A stretch of 18,282 nt of DNA, taken from Syntrophomonas sp. UBA1376. Its GTDB lineage: Bacteria; Bacillota; Syntrophomonadia; Syntrophomonadales; Syntrophomonadaceae. This document shows positions 7,551-14,425 of this stretch, in pieces. Below the pieces are notes generated by a model. The model was not told the DNA's origin. It did not search any database and was given only the letters and a program-made list of their open reading frames with translations. The position numbers were made by a program, and so were the translations under genes. Within the stretch, counting starts at the first letter, position 1. Every line of letters begins with the position of its first letter. Location: assembly GCA_002305535.1 (NCBI GenBank), contig DBRE01000016.1:3183-21464 (forward strand), written 5' to 3'.

Positions 7551-8906
7551 GTGGGAGTATTATTTGGTACTGATGGGGTGCGCGGTGTTGCTAATGTGGA
7601 GTTGACACCGGAAAGGGCTTTTGCACTGGGCAGAGCTGGCAGTTATGTTCTAGCTCGCCGAAGCGAAGGAGATCGGCCGCGTATACTGGTAGGGAAGGAT
7701 ACGCGCATTTCTGGGGATATGTTAGAAGCCGCTCTGATGGCCGGGATTTGCTCCACGGGAGCAGATGTCTTGACAGTAGGAGTAATACCTACCCCGGCGG
7801 TGGCTTATCTGACCCAAAAATACCAAGCCTCCTGCGGGATCGTGATCTCAGCATCCCACAACCCTGTGGAAGATAACGGCATTAAATTCTTCGGCCCGCA
7901 AGGTTTTAAGCTACCCGATGAAGTAGAAGCGGAGATCGAAGAACTGGTTTTGGCTGGGAATGACGATCTACCTCGCCCGATTGGAAAAGATGTCGGGCAG
8001 GTCTATGATGTCAAGGAAGCCATCAACAATTATATAAGCTATCTCAAAGGCTGCTATACCTTAGAGGAGGGCTTGTCCGGCCTCACCGTGGTAATGGATT
8101 GCGCCCAGGGGGCTTCTTATCAAGTCGGGCCCGAACTGTTTGCTGGTCTGGGAGCCCGGGTGATTGCCATAAACAACACACCCAATGGAGTGAATATCAA
8201 TGAACGCTGTGGTTCCACTAATACCGAAAGTGTTCGCCGAGCAGTGGTAGAGCACCATGCTGATCTGGGCATCGCTTATGATGGGGATGCAGATCGTTGT
8301 ATTGTTATTGACGAACTGGGACAGGAACTGGATGGCGATTACATCATGGTTATGTGTGCTCTGGATATGCGGCGCCGGGGAGTTTTGCAGCCCTCACAGG
8401 TAGTAGCTACCGTGATGAGCAATATTGGCCTGGACATTGCGCTACGGCGGGAAAGTGTCGCTGTAGAGAGTTGTAAAGTAGGGGATCGTTATGTTCTGGA
8501 GAAAATGATAGAAACCGGGGCCATGATCGGAGGGGAACAGTCCGGGCATATAATATTTTTGGAGCATGCTACCACTGGCGATGGTCTGCTGACCTCACTT
8601 AAAGTAGCTGAAGTGATCAAACGTACCGGCTTGAGATTGTCGCAATTAGCCAAGGAAATGGAAAAATATCCACAGAAACTGGTCAACGTACGTTTGGATA
8701 ATAAAGAGGAAATACTGACTCATCCCATAGTGGTAAATGCTTTGCAGGAGGCCGAAAAGAAATTGGGTGAGTGGGGCAAACTGGTGGTGAGACCATCTGG
8801 TACTGAACCATTGGTACGCTTAATGGCACAGGGGCCTCAAGAGCACTTATTGGAGGAGGTGATTGGGGAACTACAAAAAGCCATTGAAACTGCGCAACTT
8901 GCTTAA
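7551..8906 (+). CDS. glmM: Phosphoglucosamine mutase GlmM
   Basis: Interconverts glucosamine-6-phosphate and glucosamine-1-phosphate, the second step from fructose-6-phosphate to UDP-GlcNAc. It has 451 residues, standard for the family. The N-terminus MGVLFGTDGVRGVAN is diagnostic. The phosphoserine loop is ISASHNP with catalytic Ser102; the metal site is DGDADR, the sugar-binding loop GGEQSGH, and the phosphate-binding loop RPSGTEPLVR. All appear intact. The GTG start has AGGAGG 8 bases upstream. In Bacillus and Lactococcus, GlmM binds and inhibits CdaA, so its position downstream of cdaA-cdaR has regulatory meaning. Its product branch is fed by GlmS, encoded just after the ribozyme. Confidence 0.97.
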   Translation: MGVLFGTDGVRGVANVELTPERAFALGRAGSYVLARRSEGDRPRILVGKDTRISGDMLEAALMAGICSTGADVLTVGVIPTPAVAYLTQKYQASCGIVISASHNPVEDNGIKFFGPQGFKLPDEVEAEIEELVLAGNDDLPRPIGKDVGQVYDVKEAINNYISYLKGCYTLEEGLSGLTVVMDCAQGASYQVGPELFAGLGARVIAINNTPNGVNINERCGSTNTESVRRAVVEHHADLGIAYDGDADRCIVIDELGQELDGDYIMVMCALDMRRRGVLQPSQVVATVMSNIGLDIALRRESVAVESCKVGDRYVLEKMIETGAMIGGEQSGHIIFLEHATTGDGLLTSLKVAEVIKRTGLRLSQLAKEMEKYPQKLVNVRLDNKEEILTHPIVVNALQEAEKKLGEWGKLVVRPSGTEPLVRLMAQGPQEHLLEEVIGELQKAIETAQLA

Positions 8907-8945
8907 GAAAGGGTGATGGTTTCACGTAAAAAATGTGATTTACCA

Positions 8946-9145
8946 AGCGCCAGACCCGCAAAGTAAGCAGGTCGTTTTTGCGGGTGACGAGGAGGGGGTT
9001 AATCGATGATTTTTCGGCGGGTTCCCCCCGGTGTACCACCATCGTCAGTGCAGTTACAAAACCGGGCAGTAATGACCGGGACAAAAGGCTGCACAGTGGA
9101 ACTGCCTTCCGATACTGGTAAAGCCAAAGCATGGCGGAGGGCACA
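8946..9145 (+). ncRNA. glmS ribozyme/riboswitch (GlcN6P-activated)
   Basis: This stretch carries the conserved glmS ribozyme core. The cleavage-site context A|GCGCCAGA places cleavage between 8946 and 8947. P2 is ACCCGCAAA (8954-8962) with TTTGCGGGT (8977-8985), followed by the invariant TGACGAGG. The P3-type region then has GGGGGTTAATCGA, TTTTCGGCGGG and CCCCCCGG. The 3' region contains ACAAAACCGGGCAGTAATG, GACCGGGACAAAAGG, GATACTGGTAAAGCC and CATGGCGGAGGG, close to the published thermophile and Bacillus ribozymes as I remember them. Glucosamine-6-phosphate, the product of GlmS, acts as coenzyme for self-cleavage, after which the 5'-OH mRNA is degraded. The 3' limit is approximate. Confidence 0.97.
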
Positions 9146-9221
9146 TTTGATATTTTTATACTGGTGAGCACGAACCACAATCACTGGTCATGGTTTATTG
9201 ATAAGGAGCGATGACAATAAT

Positions 9222-11042
9222 ATGTGTGGAATAATTGGATATATAGGTACCGACCGTAATGCAGCCGCGGTAGTTCTGGACGGCATCAGCAAGATGGAGT
9301 ACCGTGGGTACGATTCAGTGGGTATCGGAATCTGGTTAGATAACTCCCTGCAGATTCAGAAGAAAAACGGGCGTTTGGCTGATTTGGTCGAGGCTTTAGG
9401 AGAACTTCCCGTCAGCAACATTGGTATAGGGCATACCCGTTGGGCTACCCACGGGATCCCCTGCGAAAAAAATGCCCATCCCCATAGCGATTGTACCGGG
9501 AGATTTGCTGTAGTTCACAATGGAATCATAGAGAACTATGCTCACTTGCGGAAACAATTAACAGCAGAAGGGCACCATTTTAGTTCTGACACCGATACCG
9601 AGGTAATAGCTCACCTGGTGGAACGTTATTACCAGGGTTCCCTGGAAGATGCGGTACGTAAGACCCTTCCAGAATTACAGGGCTCATTTGCCTTGACGAT
9701 CATGTGCCAGGATGAGCCCGACAAACTGGTGGCTGTTAAGAAAGACATGTCTTTGATAGTTGGTTTAGGTGAAGGGGAGAATTATGTAACTTCCGATATC
9801 CCGGCAATCCTTAGCTATACTAACCAGGTGTATATTCTGGAAGACTATGAACTGGCCGAACTGACCGCTGATAAAGTCAAGATCACTAACCTGAAAGGTG
9901 AGCCAGTTACCAAGGAGACATTTCCGATAAACTGGGATCAAGTAGCCGCCGAAAAAGGTGGTTATGAGCATTTTATGCTCAAGGAGATACACGAGCAGCC
10001 GACAGCAGTTCGCGAGACATTGCGGGGACGTATAAAAGACGGTCGAATAGATTTGGCCGATCTAGAGCTTGATGAATTGTTTGAGGGTATCAACAAAATA
10101 TACATGGTTGCCTGTGGTACCGCCTACCATGCCGGTATGGTAGGACGAATGGCTATCGAAAAACTAGCCCGCATCCCGGTAGAGACAGATATTGCTTCTG
10201 AATTCCGCTACCGCGATATCCTCTGGCAACCGGATCAACTGATGATTGTGATAAGCCAATCGGGCGAGACCGCCGATACCCTGTCTGCTTTGCGTCATGC
10301 CCAACGCAACGGGGTCAAAGTTCTGGCCGTGACTAACGTGATGGGTAGTTCCGTAGCTCGGGACGCCGATAGGGTAATCTATACTCACGCTGGACCAGAA
10401 ATAGCCGTAGCTTCCACCAAAGCCTATACTACTCAGCTGGTGATAATGTATCTATTAGCCCTATATCTGGCTCAAGAACGGGGCACGGTACCACCTGCGG
10501 AGCTTAAGAAGCTGATCAACGAACTGGGTGAAATAGATAATGCCTTGGAAACCGTCTTGCACCAGGAAGAAAAAGTCAGGGAGTTGGCTACCCAGTATTA
10601 TAATGTTCAGGATACCTTTTTCCTGGGACGGAGCTTGGATCATGCGGTAGCCATGGAAGGAGCCCTTAAATTGAAGGAGATCTCCTACATTCATGCCGAG
10701 GCCTATGCTGCCGGGGAATTAAAGCACGGACCGCTGGCTCTCATAAGCGATGGCCTGCCTGTGCTAACCGTAATAACTCAGGATCAACTGGTAGACAAAG
10801 CCATGTCCAATGTCAAGGAGGTAAAGGCTCGGGGGGCAGTGGTCATAGCTATTTGTAAGGAAAATCTGCAGGAGGCTTGTCAGGAATGTGATGAAAAAGT
10901 CTTGATCCCTGACGTAAATCCCCTATTGGCACCGATTGTTTCTGTAGTACCCTTGCAAACTTTCGCCTATTATATGTCTGTCCTAAGGGGGAACGACGTA
11001 GACAAACCCCGCAATCTGGCCAAGAGCGTTACAGTGGAATAG
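9222..11042 (+). CDS. glmS: Glutamine--fructose-6-phosphate aminotransferase GlmS
   Basis: Makes glucosamine-6-phosphate from fructose-6-phosphate and glutamine, the entry to amino sugar and peptidoglycan synthesis. It has 606 residues. The start is fixed at ATG 9222 because the N-terminus must be Met-Cys: Cys2 (MCGIIGYIG) becomes the glutaminase nucleophile after Met removal. An in-frame TTG at 9198 would bury it. Domains: class II glutaminase (about 2-220, with GHTRWATHG and the SDTDTE segment), then two SIS sugar-isomerase domains (ISQSGETADT; SYIHAEAYAAGELKHGP), ending NLAKSVTVE with the conserved C-terminal Lys. AAGGAG at 9203-9208 is 13 bases from the ATG, longer than optimal. Expression should be controlled by the ribozyme upstream; a strong terminator follows. 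Confidence 0.98.
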   Translation: MCGIIGYIGTDRNAAAVVLDGISKMEYRGYDSVGIGIWLDNSLQIQKKNGRLADLVEALGELPVSNIGIGHTRWATHGIPCEKNAHPHSDCTGRFAVVHNGIIENYAHLRKQLTAEGHHFSSDTDTEVIAHLVERYYQGSLEDAVRKTLPELQGSFALTIMCQDEPDKLVAVKKDMSLIVGLGEGENYVTSDIPAILSYTNQVYILEDYELAELTADKVKITNLKGEPVTKETFPINWDQVAAEKGGYEHFMLKEIHEQPTAVRETLRGRIKDGRIDLADLELDELFEGINKIYMVACGTAYHAGMVGRMAIEKLARIPVETDIASEFRYRDILWQPDQLMIVISQSGETADTLSALRHAQRNGVKVLAVTNVMGSSVARDADRVIYTHAGPEIAVASTKAYTTQLVIMYLLALYLAQERGTVPPAELKKLINELGEIDNALETVLHQEEKVRELATQYYNVQDTFFLGRSLDHAVAMEGALKLKEISYIHAEAYAAGELKHGPLALISDGLPVLTVITQDQLVDKAMSNVKEVKARGAVVIAICKENLQEACQECDEKVLIPDVNPLLAPIVSVVPLQTFAYYMSVLRGNDVDKPRNLAKSVTVE

Positions 11043-11076
11043 AAATGGTGAAAAAGGCCATTATCCCGAACAATAG

Positions 11077-11115
11077 AAGCTGTGGGGCGACGAATCTGTC
11101 GCCCCACAGCTTTTC
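11077..11115 (+). terminator. Intrinsic terminator after glmS
   Basis: A perfect 15-bp stem (11077-11091 with 11098-11112, loop GAATCT) whose GC-rich core is GGGGCGAC/GTCGCCCC is followed by TTTTC. It closes the thiN-to-glmS run. Confidence 0.88.
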
Positions 11116-11154
11116 AAAAGGGTTTACAATAGTGCTAAAAAATAGCAAACTTAG

Positions 11155-11160
11155 TATAAT
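11155..11160 (+). promoter_or_regulatory. -10 box for the crotonase gene
   Basis: A perfect TATAAT lies about 80 bases before the crotonase start and after the glmS terminator. No acceptable -35 is seen at 16-18 bases (GTGCTA at 11132-11137), so an activator or another sigma factor may be needed. Confidence 0.45.
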
Positions 11161-11168
11161 ATTAGCAT

Positions 11169-11208
11169 AGGGGTTCTAGAAACGCGGTTAGGAACCGTGA
11201 GAACCCTT
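11169..11208 (+). promoter_or_regulatory. Nested hairpin in the crotonase leader
   Basis: Immediately after the expected transcription start, AGGGGTTCT (11169-11177) pairs with AGAACCCTT (11200-11208), including one G-T wobble. Inside it CGGTT (11185-11189) pairs with AACCG (11193-11197) across the loop AGG. No T-run follows, so it is not an intrinsic terminator. It could be an mRNA-stabilising 5' structure or a protein-binding leader. It matches no riboswitch class I know. Confidence 0.55.
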
Positions 11209-11240
11209 TATCAATATGGGGAAAAAGGAGATGTTTAATT

Positions 11241-12023
11241 GTGGAATTTAAGACTCTGATCTATGAGGTCACGGATGGGATCGCTACTGTAACATTCAAT
11301 CGACCAGAGGCCATGAACTCATCCAATGCTCTTTCCGTAGCTGAGCTGAATCAGGCAGTAGACATGATCGAAGCTGATGATTCGGTAAGAGTGGCAATTA
11401 TGTGGGGAGGAACCAAGGTATTTGCTGCCGGGGGAGATATCAAGTATATGTCGGAGGCCGATCCCTTGGAAATGGAAAAATTTATCGCTGGTGCCCATGC
11501 TATGCATGATAAAATCGCCGCTTCACCCAAACCGTACATAGCAGCTATAGCCGGTCTGGCATTGGGCGGCGGCTGTGAAATGGCTTTAGCCTGTGATATC
11601 CGCATTGCTGCTCAGGGAGCCATCTTGGGGCAGCCGGAAATAAATCTGGGCATCATTCCGGGCGCAGGTGGGACCCAGCGCTTGTCTCGAGTAGTCGGAG
11701 GAGGATGGGCCCGGCATCTGATCCTCACCGGAGAAATGATCGATGTGGATACTGCCTTCAAGATCGGTCTGGTAACCAAAATAGTGCCTTCTGCTGACGA
11801 GTTGCTGGAAGCAGCCACCAAATTAGCCAAGTCTCTCAAATATAAGAGCCCTCTGGCTTTACAGGCAGCTAAGAAATGTGTGGCCATGAGCGAGACAACT
11901 GATATGCCCAGTGGATTAGCTTATGAACAAAAAGCCTGGTCTTTCCTATTCTGCAGCCAGGATCAGACCGAAGGCATGAAAGCATTTTTGGAAAAGAGAA
12001 GGCCGGTTTACCAGGGCAAATAG
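11241..12023 (+). CDS. Enoyl-CoA hydratase/crotonase
   Basis: Hydrates 2-enoyl-CoA (for example crotonyl-CoA) to 3-hydroxyacyl-CoA in beta-oxidation or the butyrate pathway. It is a 260-residue single-domain crotonase. The oxyanion-hole motif AGGDI (63-67), the second oxyanion segment IAGLALGGGCEMALACD and both catalytic glutamates of rat-type enoyl-CoA hydratase are present (Glu113 in GGGCEMA, Glu133 in GQPEINLGIIPGAGGTQRL). This favours a true hydratase over non-hydrating superfamily members. GTG start, with AAGGAG 10 bases upstream. It has its own -10, folded leader and terminator, so it is monocistronic; the acyl-CoA dehydrogenase at the right edge of the window suggests fatty-acid metabolism is prominent. 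Confidence 0.93.
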   Translation: MEFKTLIYEVTDGIATVTFNRPEAMNSSNALSVAELNQAVDMIEADDSVRVAIMWGGTKVFAAGGDIKYMSEADPLEMEKFIAGAHAMHDKIAASPKPYIAAIAGLALGGGCEMALACDIRIAAQGAILGQPEINLGIIPGAGGTQRLSRVVGGGWARHLILTGEMIDVDTAFKIGLVTKIVPSADELLEAATKLAKSLKYKSPLALQAAKKCVAMSETTDMPSGLAYEQKAWSFLFCSQDQTEGMKAFLEKRRPVYQGK

Positions 12024-12075
12024 TTTTGCTTGAAGCAGCCTGTCAGTTTGCAGGTAACAATTAATACTTATGATG

Positions 12076-12118
12076 GTCAGGTCTGGTCGTATTTTTTGAC
12101 CGAACCTGACTTTTTTTC
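12076..12118 (+). terminator. Intrinsic terminator after the crotonase gene
   Basis: GTCAGGT (12076-12082) pairs with ACCTGAC (12104-12110); an inner GGTC/GACC extends the stem after a small mismatch. Seven T residues follow. Confidence 0.9.
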
Positions 12119-12241
12119 CTTTGCTGGCTAATAACCTAAGCTATTTTCTGACAACTAGTAAACATTTCCCCATCTTTATTGTTATAATAAGAACAACTGG
12201 CAAAAAAGACGTTATTTCGATAGGGTGGGAGTGGTAAGAGA

Positions 12242-13030
12242 ATGGATTTTGCCTCCTTAATAGGGATAATTATTGGCTGTACAGCAGTTGTTGTTGCTAT
12301 GACTTTAAAAGGAGCTAGTCCATCGGTTCTGCTCAACCCAGCTGCCATTATTATCATTCTGGTTGGAACTGTTGCTGCCATCATGAATGCGTTCCCTATG
12401 CGGGAACTTAAACGCATACCATCTTTATTCAAAACGTTGTTTACTGATCAAAGAGCTTACGAACCGGCCGAATTGATCCAGCTTATAGTTGACATGGCCT
12501 CTCAAGCACGCCGTGAAGGCTTACTGTCACTGGAATCGCACATTGAAGATCTCAAGGACCCTTTTATCAAAAAAGGGCTGCAACTGGTCATTGATGGTCA
12601 AGATGAAGAATTCGTGCGCGAGTTTTTGGAAACGGAACTGGAAACTATCGAAGAGCGGCACGCTTCGGGAGCATTAGTGTTTAGTCAGGCAGGTGCCTAT
12701 GCCCCTACCCTGGGGGTCTTAGGAGCAGTTATCGGACTGATCGGGGCTTTGGGTCATATGGAAGATACCGGTGCTTTGGGAGCGGCTATAGCCGCAGCTT
12801 TTGTTGCTACCCTGTACGGTATTTTTACTGGTTATGTATTGTGGCACCCTTTTGCCAACAAATTAAGGAGAAAGTCCGCGGAAGAAATTCTCATGCGTAC
12901 CATGATCATGGAAGGCATCCTCTCTATCCAGCAGGGCAGCAACCCCATTACTATCAAGGAAAAAATGCTGGTATTTCTGTCACCAGCCGAGAGAGCTGAG
13001 CTTTTAGCAGGAGAGAGTGACAATGCGTAA
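12242..13030 (+). CDS. motA: Flagellar motor stator protein MotA
   Basis: Proton-channel subunit of the flagellar stator, which with MotB converts ion flow to torque. It has 262 residues. Four membrane segments are visible: about 4-20, 30-48, 148-168 and 178-198. Between segments two and three lies a charged cytoplasmic loop (about 52-140), the part that contacts FliG in the family. The ASGALVFSQAGAYAPTLGVLGAVIGLIGALG segment contains the conserved Pro/Gly-rich third helix. No strong ribosome binding site is present (GGGAGTGG lies about 7 bases off). I found no convincing sigma-D promoter upstream. Its end overlaps motB by 8 bases. Whether it uses H+ or Na+ cannot be settled from sequence by eye. 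Confidence 0.95.
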   Translation: MDFASLIGIIIGCTAVVVAMTLKGASPSVLLNPAAIIIILVGTVAAIMNAFPMRELKRIPSLFKTLFTDQRAYEPAELIQLIVDMASQARREGLLSLESHIEDLKDPFIKKGLQLVIDGQDEEFVREFLETELETIEERHASGALVFSQAGAYAPTLGVLGAVIGLIGALGHMEDTGALGAAIAAAFVATLYGIFTGYVLWHPFANKLRRKSAEEILMRTMIMEGILSIQQGSNPITIKEKMLVFLSPAERAELLAGESDNA

Positions 13031-13793
13031 GAGGAAAAAAGCCAAACACGAAGAAAAAATGGACGAAAGCTGGCTGGTACCATATTCTGATATTCTGACC
13101 CTGTTATTGGCTCTATTCATTGTCATGTACGCTATGAGTTCAGTTGATCAGGGGAAGTTTGAAGAATTGAGAGAGACACTTAATGCTCTATTTAGCGGTG
13201 GCCCCGGAGTGCTGGTCAGTGACCAGGGACTATCAGAAATAGATGACAACCCCTATACTGATAACCCTCCCCCGAATTATCTAACCGAGGATCGCACCCT
13301 ACGAGAATATAAGGCTAAAATGGAGGCTTTCCTGGAGCAGGAGGGCTTGAGTCATTTGGTGTCTACCCGGATCACGGAAGCCGGTTTGCTGATAACCGTG
13401 GAGGATCTGGCTTTTTTTGATTCCGGCAAAGCGGATCTGCGGCCAGAATCTCTGAAATTGATAAATTTTCTGGGTGTGTTGTTAGAGGACATCGACAATG
13501 ATGTACAGATCGGTGGACATACGGATTCCCTTCCTATACACACAGCACAGTACCCCTCCAATTGGTACCTGAGCACTGACAGAGCCTTGAGTGTTCTGGA
13601 GATTTTCAACCAAAATCCCCATCTGGCTCCCCAGAGGTTCTCCGTAGTTGGTTATGGAGAATACCGTTCGGTAGCTTCCAATGACTCTTCGGAAGGACGT
13701 CAAAAAAACCGGCGTGTTGAAATACTGGTATTCCGCCAGTACACCTTGCCGCCCGTGACTGCTGATGGAATTGTCCAATTTTCCACAGATTAA
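13023..13793 (+). CDS. motB: Flagellar motor stator protein MotB
   Basis: The other stator subunit: one transmembrane helix plus a peptidoglycan-binding OmpA domain that anchors the stator to the wall. It has 256 residues. The basic N-terminus MRKRKKAKHEEK precedes the signature VPYSDILTLLLALFIVMYAMS, in which Asp23 is the ion-carrying aspartate. A linker and plug region (about 45-100) follows, then the OmpA domain with FFDSGKADL, IGGHTDSLPI, NWYLSTDRALSV and VGYGEYRSVASN...GRQKNRRVEI, the residues that contact diaminopimelate. ATG 13023 is chosen because AGGAGAG ends 8 bases upstream; the GTG at 13017 is too close. Translationally coupled to motA. No other flagellar gene is nearby. Confidence 0.96.
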   Translation: MRKRKKAKHEEKMDESWLVPYSDILTLLLALFIVMYAMSSVDQGKFEELRETLNALFSGGPGVLVSDQGLSEIDDNPYTDNPPPNYLTEDRTLREYKAKMEAFLEQEGLSHLVSTRITEAGLLITVEDLAFFDSGKADLRPESLKLINFLGVLLEDIDNDVQIGGHTDSLPIHTAQYPSNWYLSTDRALSVLEIFNQNPHLAPQRFSVVGYGEYRSVASNDSSEGRQKNRRVEILVFRQYTLPPVTADGIVQFSTD

Positions 13794-13928
13794 CTTGATG
13801 CCAGCTGCCCTAAAAAATTAATTGATTTCCCACCGATATCCGCTGCAAGGAGAGACCAGTTTATTGAACTTGTCCGCTTATGCGGATATTTTGCTATAGG
13901 TAACCGCCCCAGCAATTTTGATCAAGGT

Positions 13929-13956
13929 TTCACCTAGTGATCACCAAATGTTCACA
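13929..13956 (+). promoter_or_regulatory. Three direct repeats at 11-bp spacing (PhoB/OmpR-type operator candidate)
   Basis: TTCACC (13929), ATCACC (13940) and TTCACA (13951) begin exactly 11 bases apart, one helical turn, which is the typical layout for OmpR/PhoB-family regulators. A TATACT -10-like hexamer follows at 13966-13971. The OmpR-family regulator encoded 470 bases downstream is an obvious but untested candidate binder. Confidence 0.45.
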
Positions 13957-14108
13957 TCAGCCGTCTATACTAACAGTGTGGACAGGATGAAGAAGCTGAT
14001 CCTATCCATTAACATAAAGTTTTATGTGCCGCCAGGACTGAATTAGTTCCCAAAGCCAAACAACCAAATCATTCTCAGTACTCAATCCTCCCCACTTCCT
14101 TTTTCAGC

Positions 14109-14135
14109 GGCCCTGCAGCCAACTGCAGGGCCGTA
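14109..14135 (+). repeat. 27-bp palindromic repeat, copy 1
   Basis: Perfect hairpin with arms GGCCCTGCAG and CTGCAGGGCC and loop CCAA, followed by GTA. An identical 27-base copy in the same orientation lies at 14286-14312. No T-run follows, so termination is unlikely to be its role. Confidence 0.85.
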
Positions 14136-14173
14136 GATCGTCAAAAAAGGCTAATAGCGGCGTTAACTCGGAA

Positions 14174-14217
14174 AGCCCGTTCAATCGACGTACCCATGTA
14201 CGCCTCAGTCACGGGCT
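14174..14217 (+). repeat. Hairpin inside the repeat-bounded element
   Basis: AGCCCGT (14174-14180) pairs with ACGGGCT (14211-14217); within it CGTAC (14189-14193) pairs with GTACG (14198-14202) around loop CCAT. Confidence 0.55.
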
Positions 14218-14257
14218 CTCCAGTTGCCTTGCTCTTATCCTTTTTTGCTCGCTCTGG

Positions 14258-14284
14258 CAGGGTGCCGACTTTTTCGGCACCCTG
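14258..14284 (+). repeat. Hairpin inside the repeat-bounded element
   Basis: CAGGGTGCCG (14258-14267) and CGGCACCCTG (14275-14284) form a perfect 10-bp stem with a T-rich loop ACTTTTT, one base upstream of repeat copy 2. Confidence 0.75.
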
Positions 14285-14285
14285 A

Positions 14286-14312
14286 GGCCCTGCAGCCAAC
14301 TGCAGGGCCGTA
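14286..14312 (+). repeat. 27-bp palindromic repeat, copy 2
   Basis: Identical over 27 bases to the copy at 14109-14135, same orientation as shown by the asymmetric CCAA loop. The two copies bound a 150-base segment with two more hairpins. Confidence 0.85.
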
Positions 14313-14347
14313 TGTTTGCCACGGATCTTTTTACCTTCGTAGGAGGT

Positions 14348-14376
14348 TTGGCAACTGACTAGCACTGTTTTACAAT
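14348..14376 (+). promoter_or_regulatory. Sigma-A promoter of the two-component operon
   Basis: TTGGCA (14348-14353), a 17-base spacer and TACAAT (14371-14376) match 5 of 6 positions in each box. The expected transcript starts about 43 bases before the regulator ATG. Confidence 0.65.
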
Positions 14377-14425
14377 ATGCTTAAGGACGGTGACCGAGAT
14401 AAACACAGACAAAGGGGAATGGGCT

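Larger units (their letters stand above)
13794..14425. other. 630-base non-coding region between motB and the two-component genes
   Basis: No supportable gene. From left to right I see alternative pairings around GCGGATAT (13882-13889), which can pair with ATATCCGC (13836-13843) or fold locally as TCCGC/GCGGA; 11-bp-phased TTCACC-like boxes at 13929-13956; a structured repeat element at 14109-14312; and a good promoter at 14348-14376. The only longer open frame, on the minus strand at 14141-14365, is made of the hairpins themselves. Confidence 0.6.

Noticed and set aside
8683..9180. 165-residue minus-strand open frame over the end of glmM and the ribozyme
   Set aside because: It runs antisense through conserved ribozyme sequence and coding sequence; no binding site and no protein-like motifs.
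12159..12185. Sigma-D-like promoter before motA (TAAA, 15-base spacer, ATTGTTAT)
   Set aside because: The -10 matches only 4 of 8 consensus positions, too weak to annotate.
13836..13889. Riboswitch-like alternative pairing after motB
   Set aside because: Two mutually exclusive short stems exist, but there is no downstream gene within range, no T-run of note and no match to a known class.
14141..14365. 74-residue open frame on the minus strand in the motB/two-component intergenic region
   Set aside because: GTG start without a ribosome binding site, and the frame consists largely of the hairpins and the 27-bp repeat. Treated as a by-product of the repeat element.
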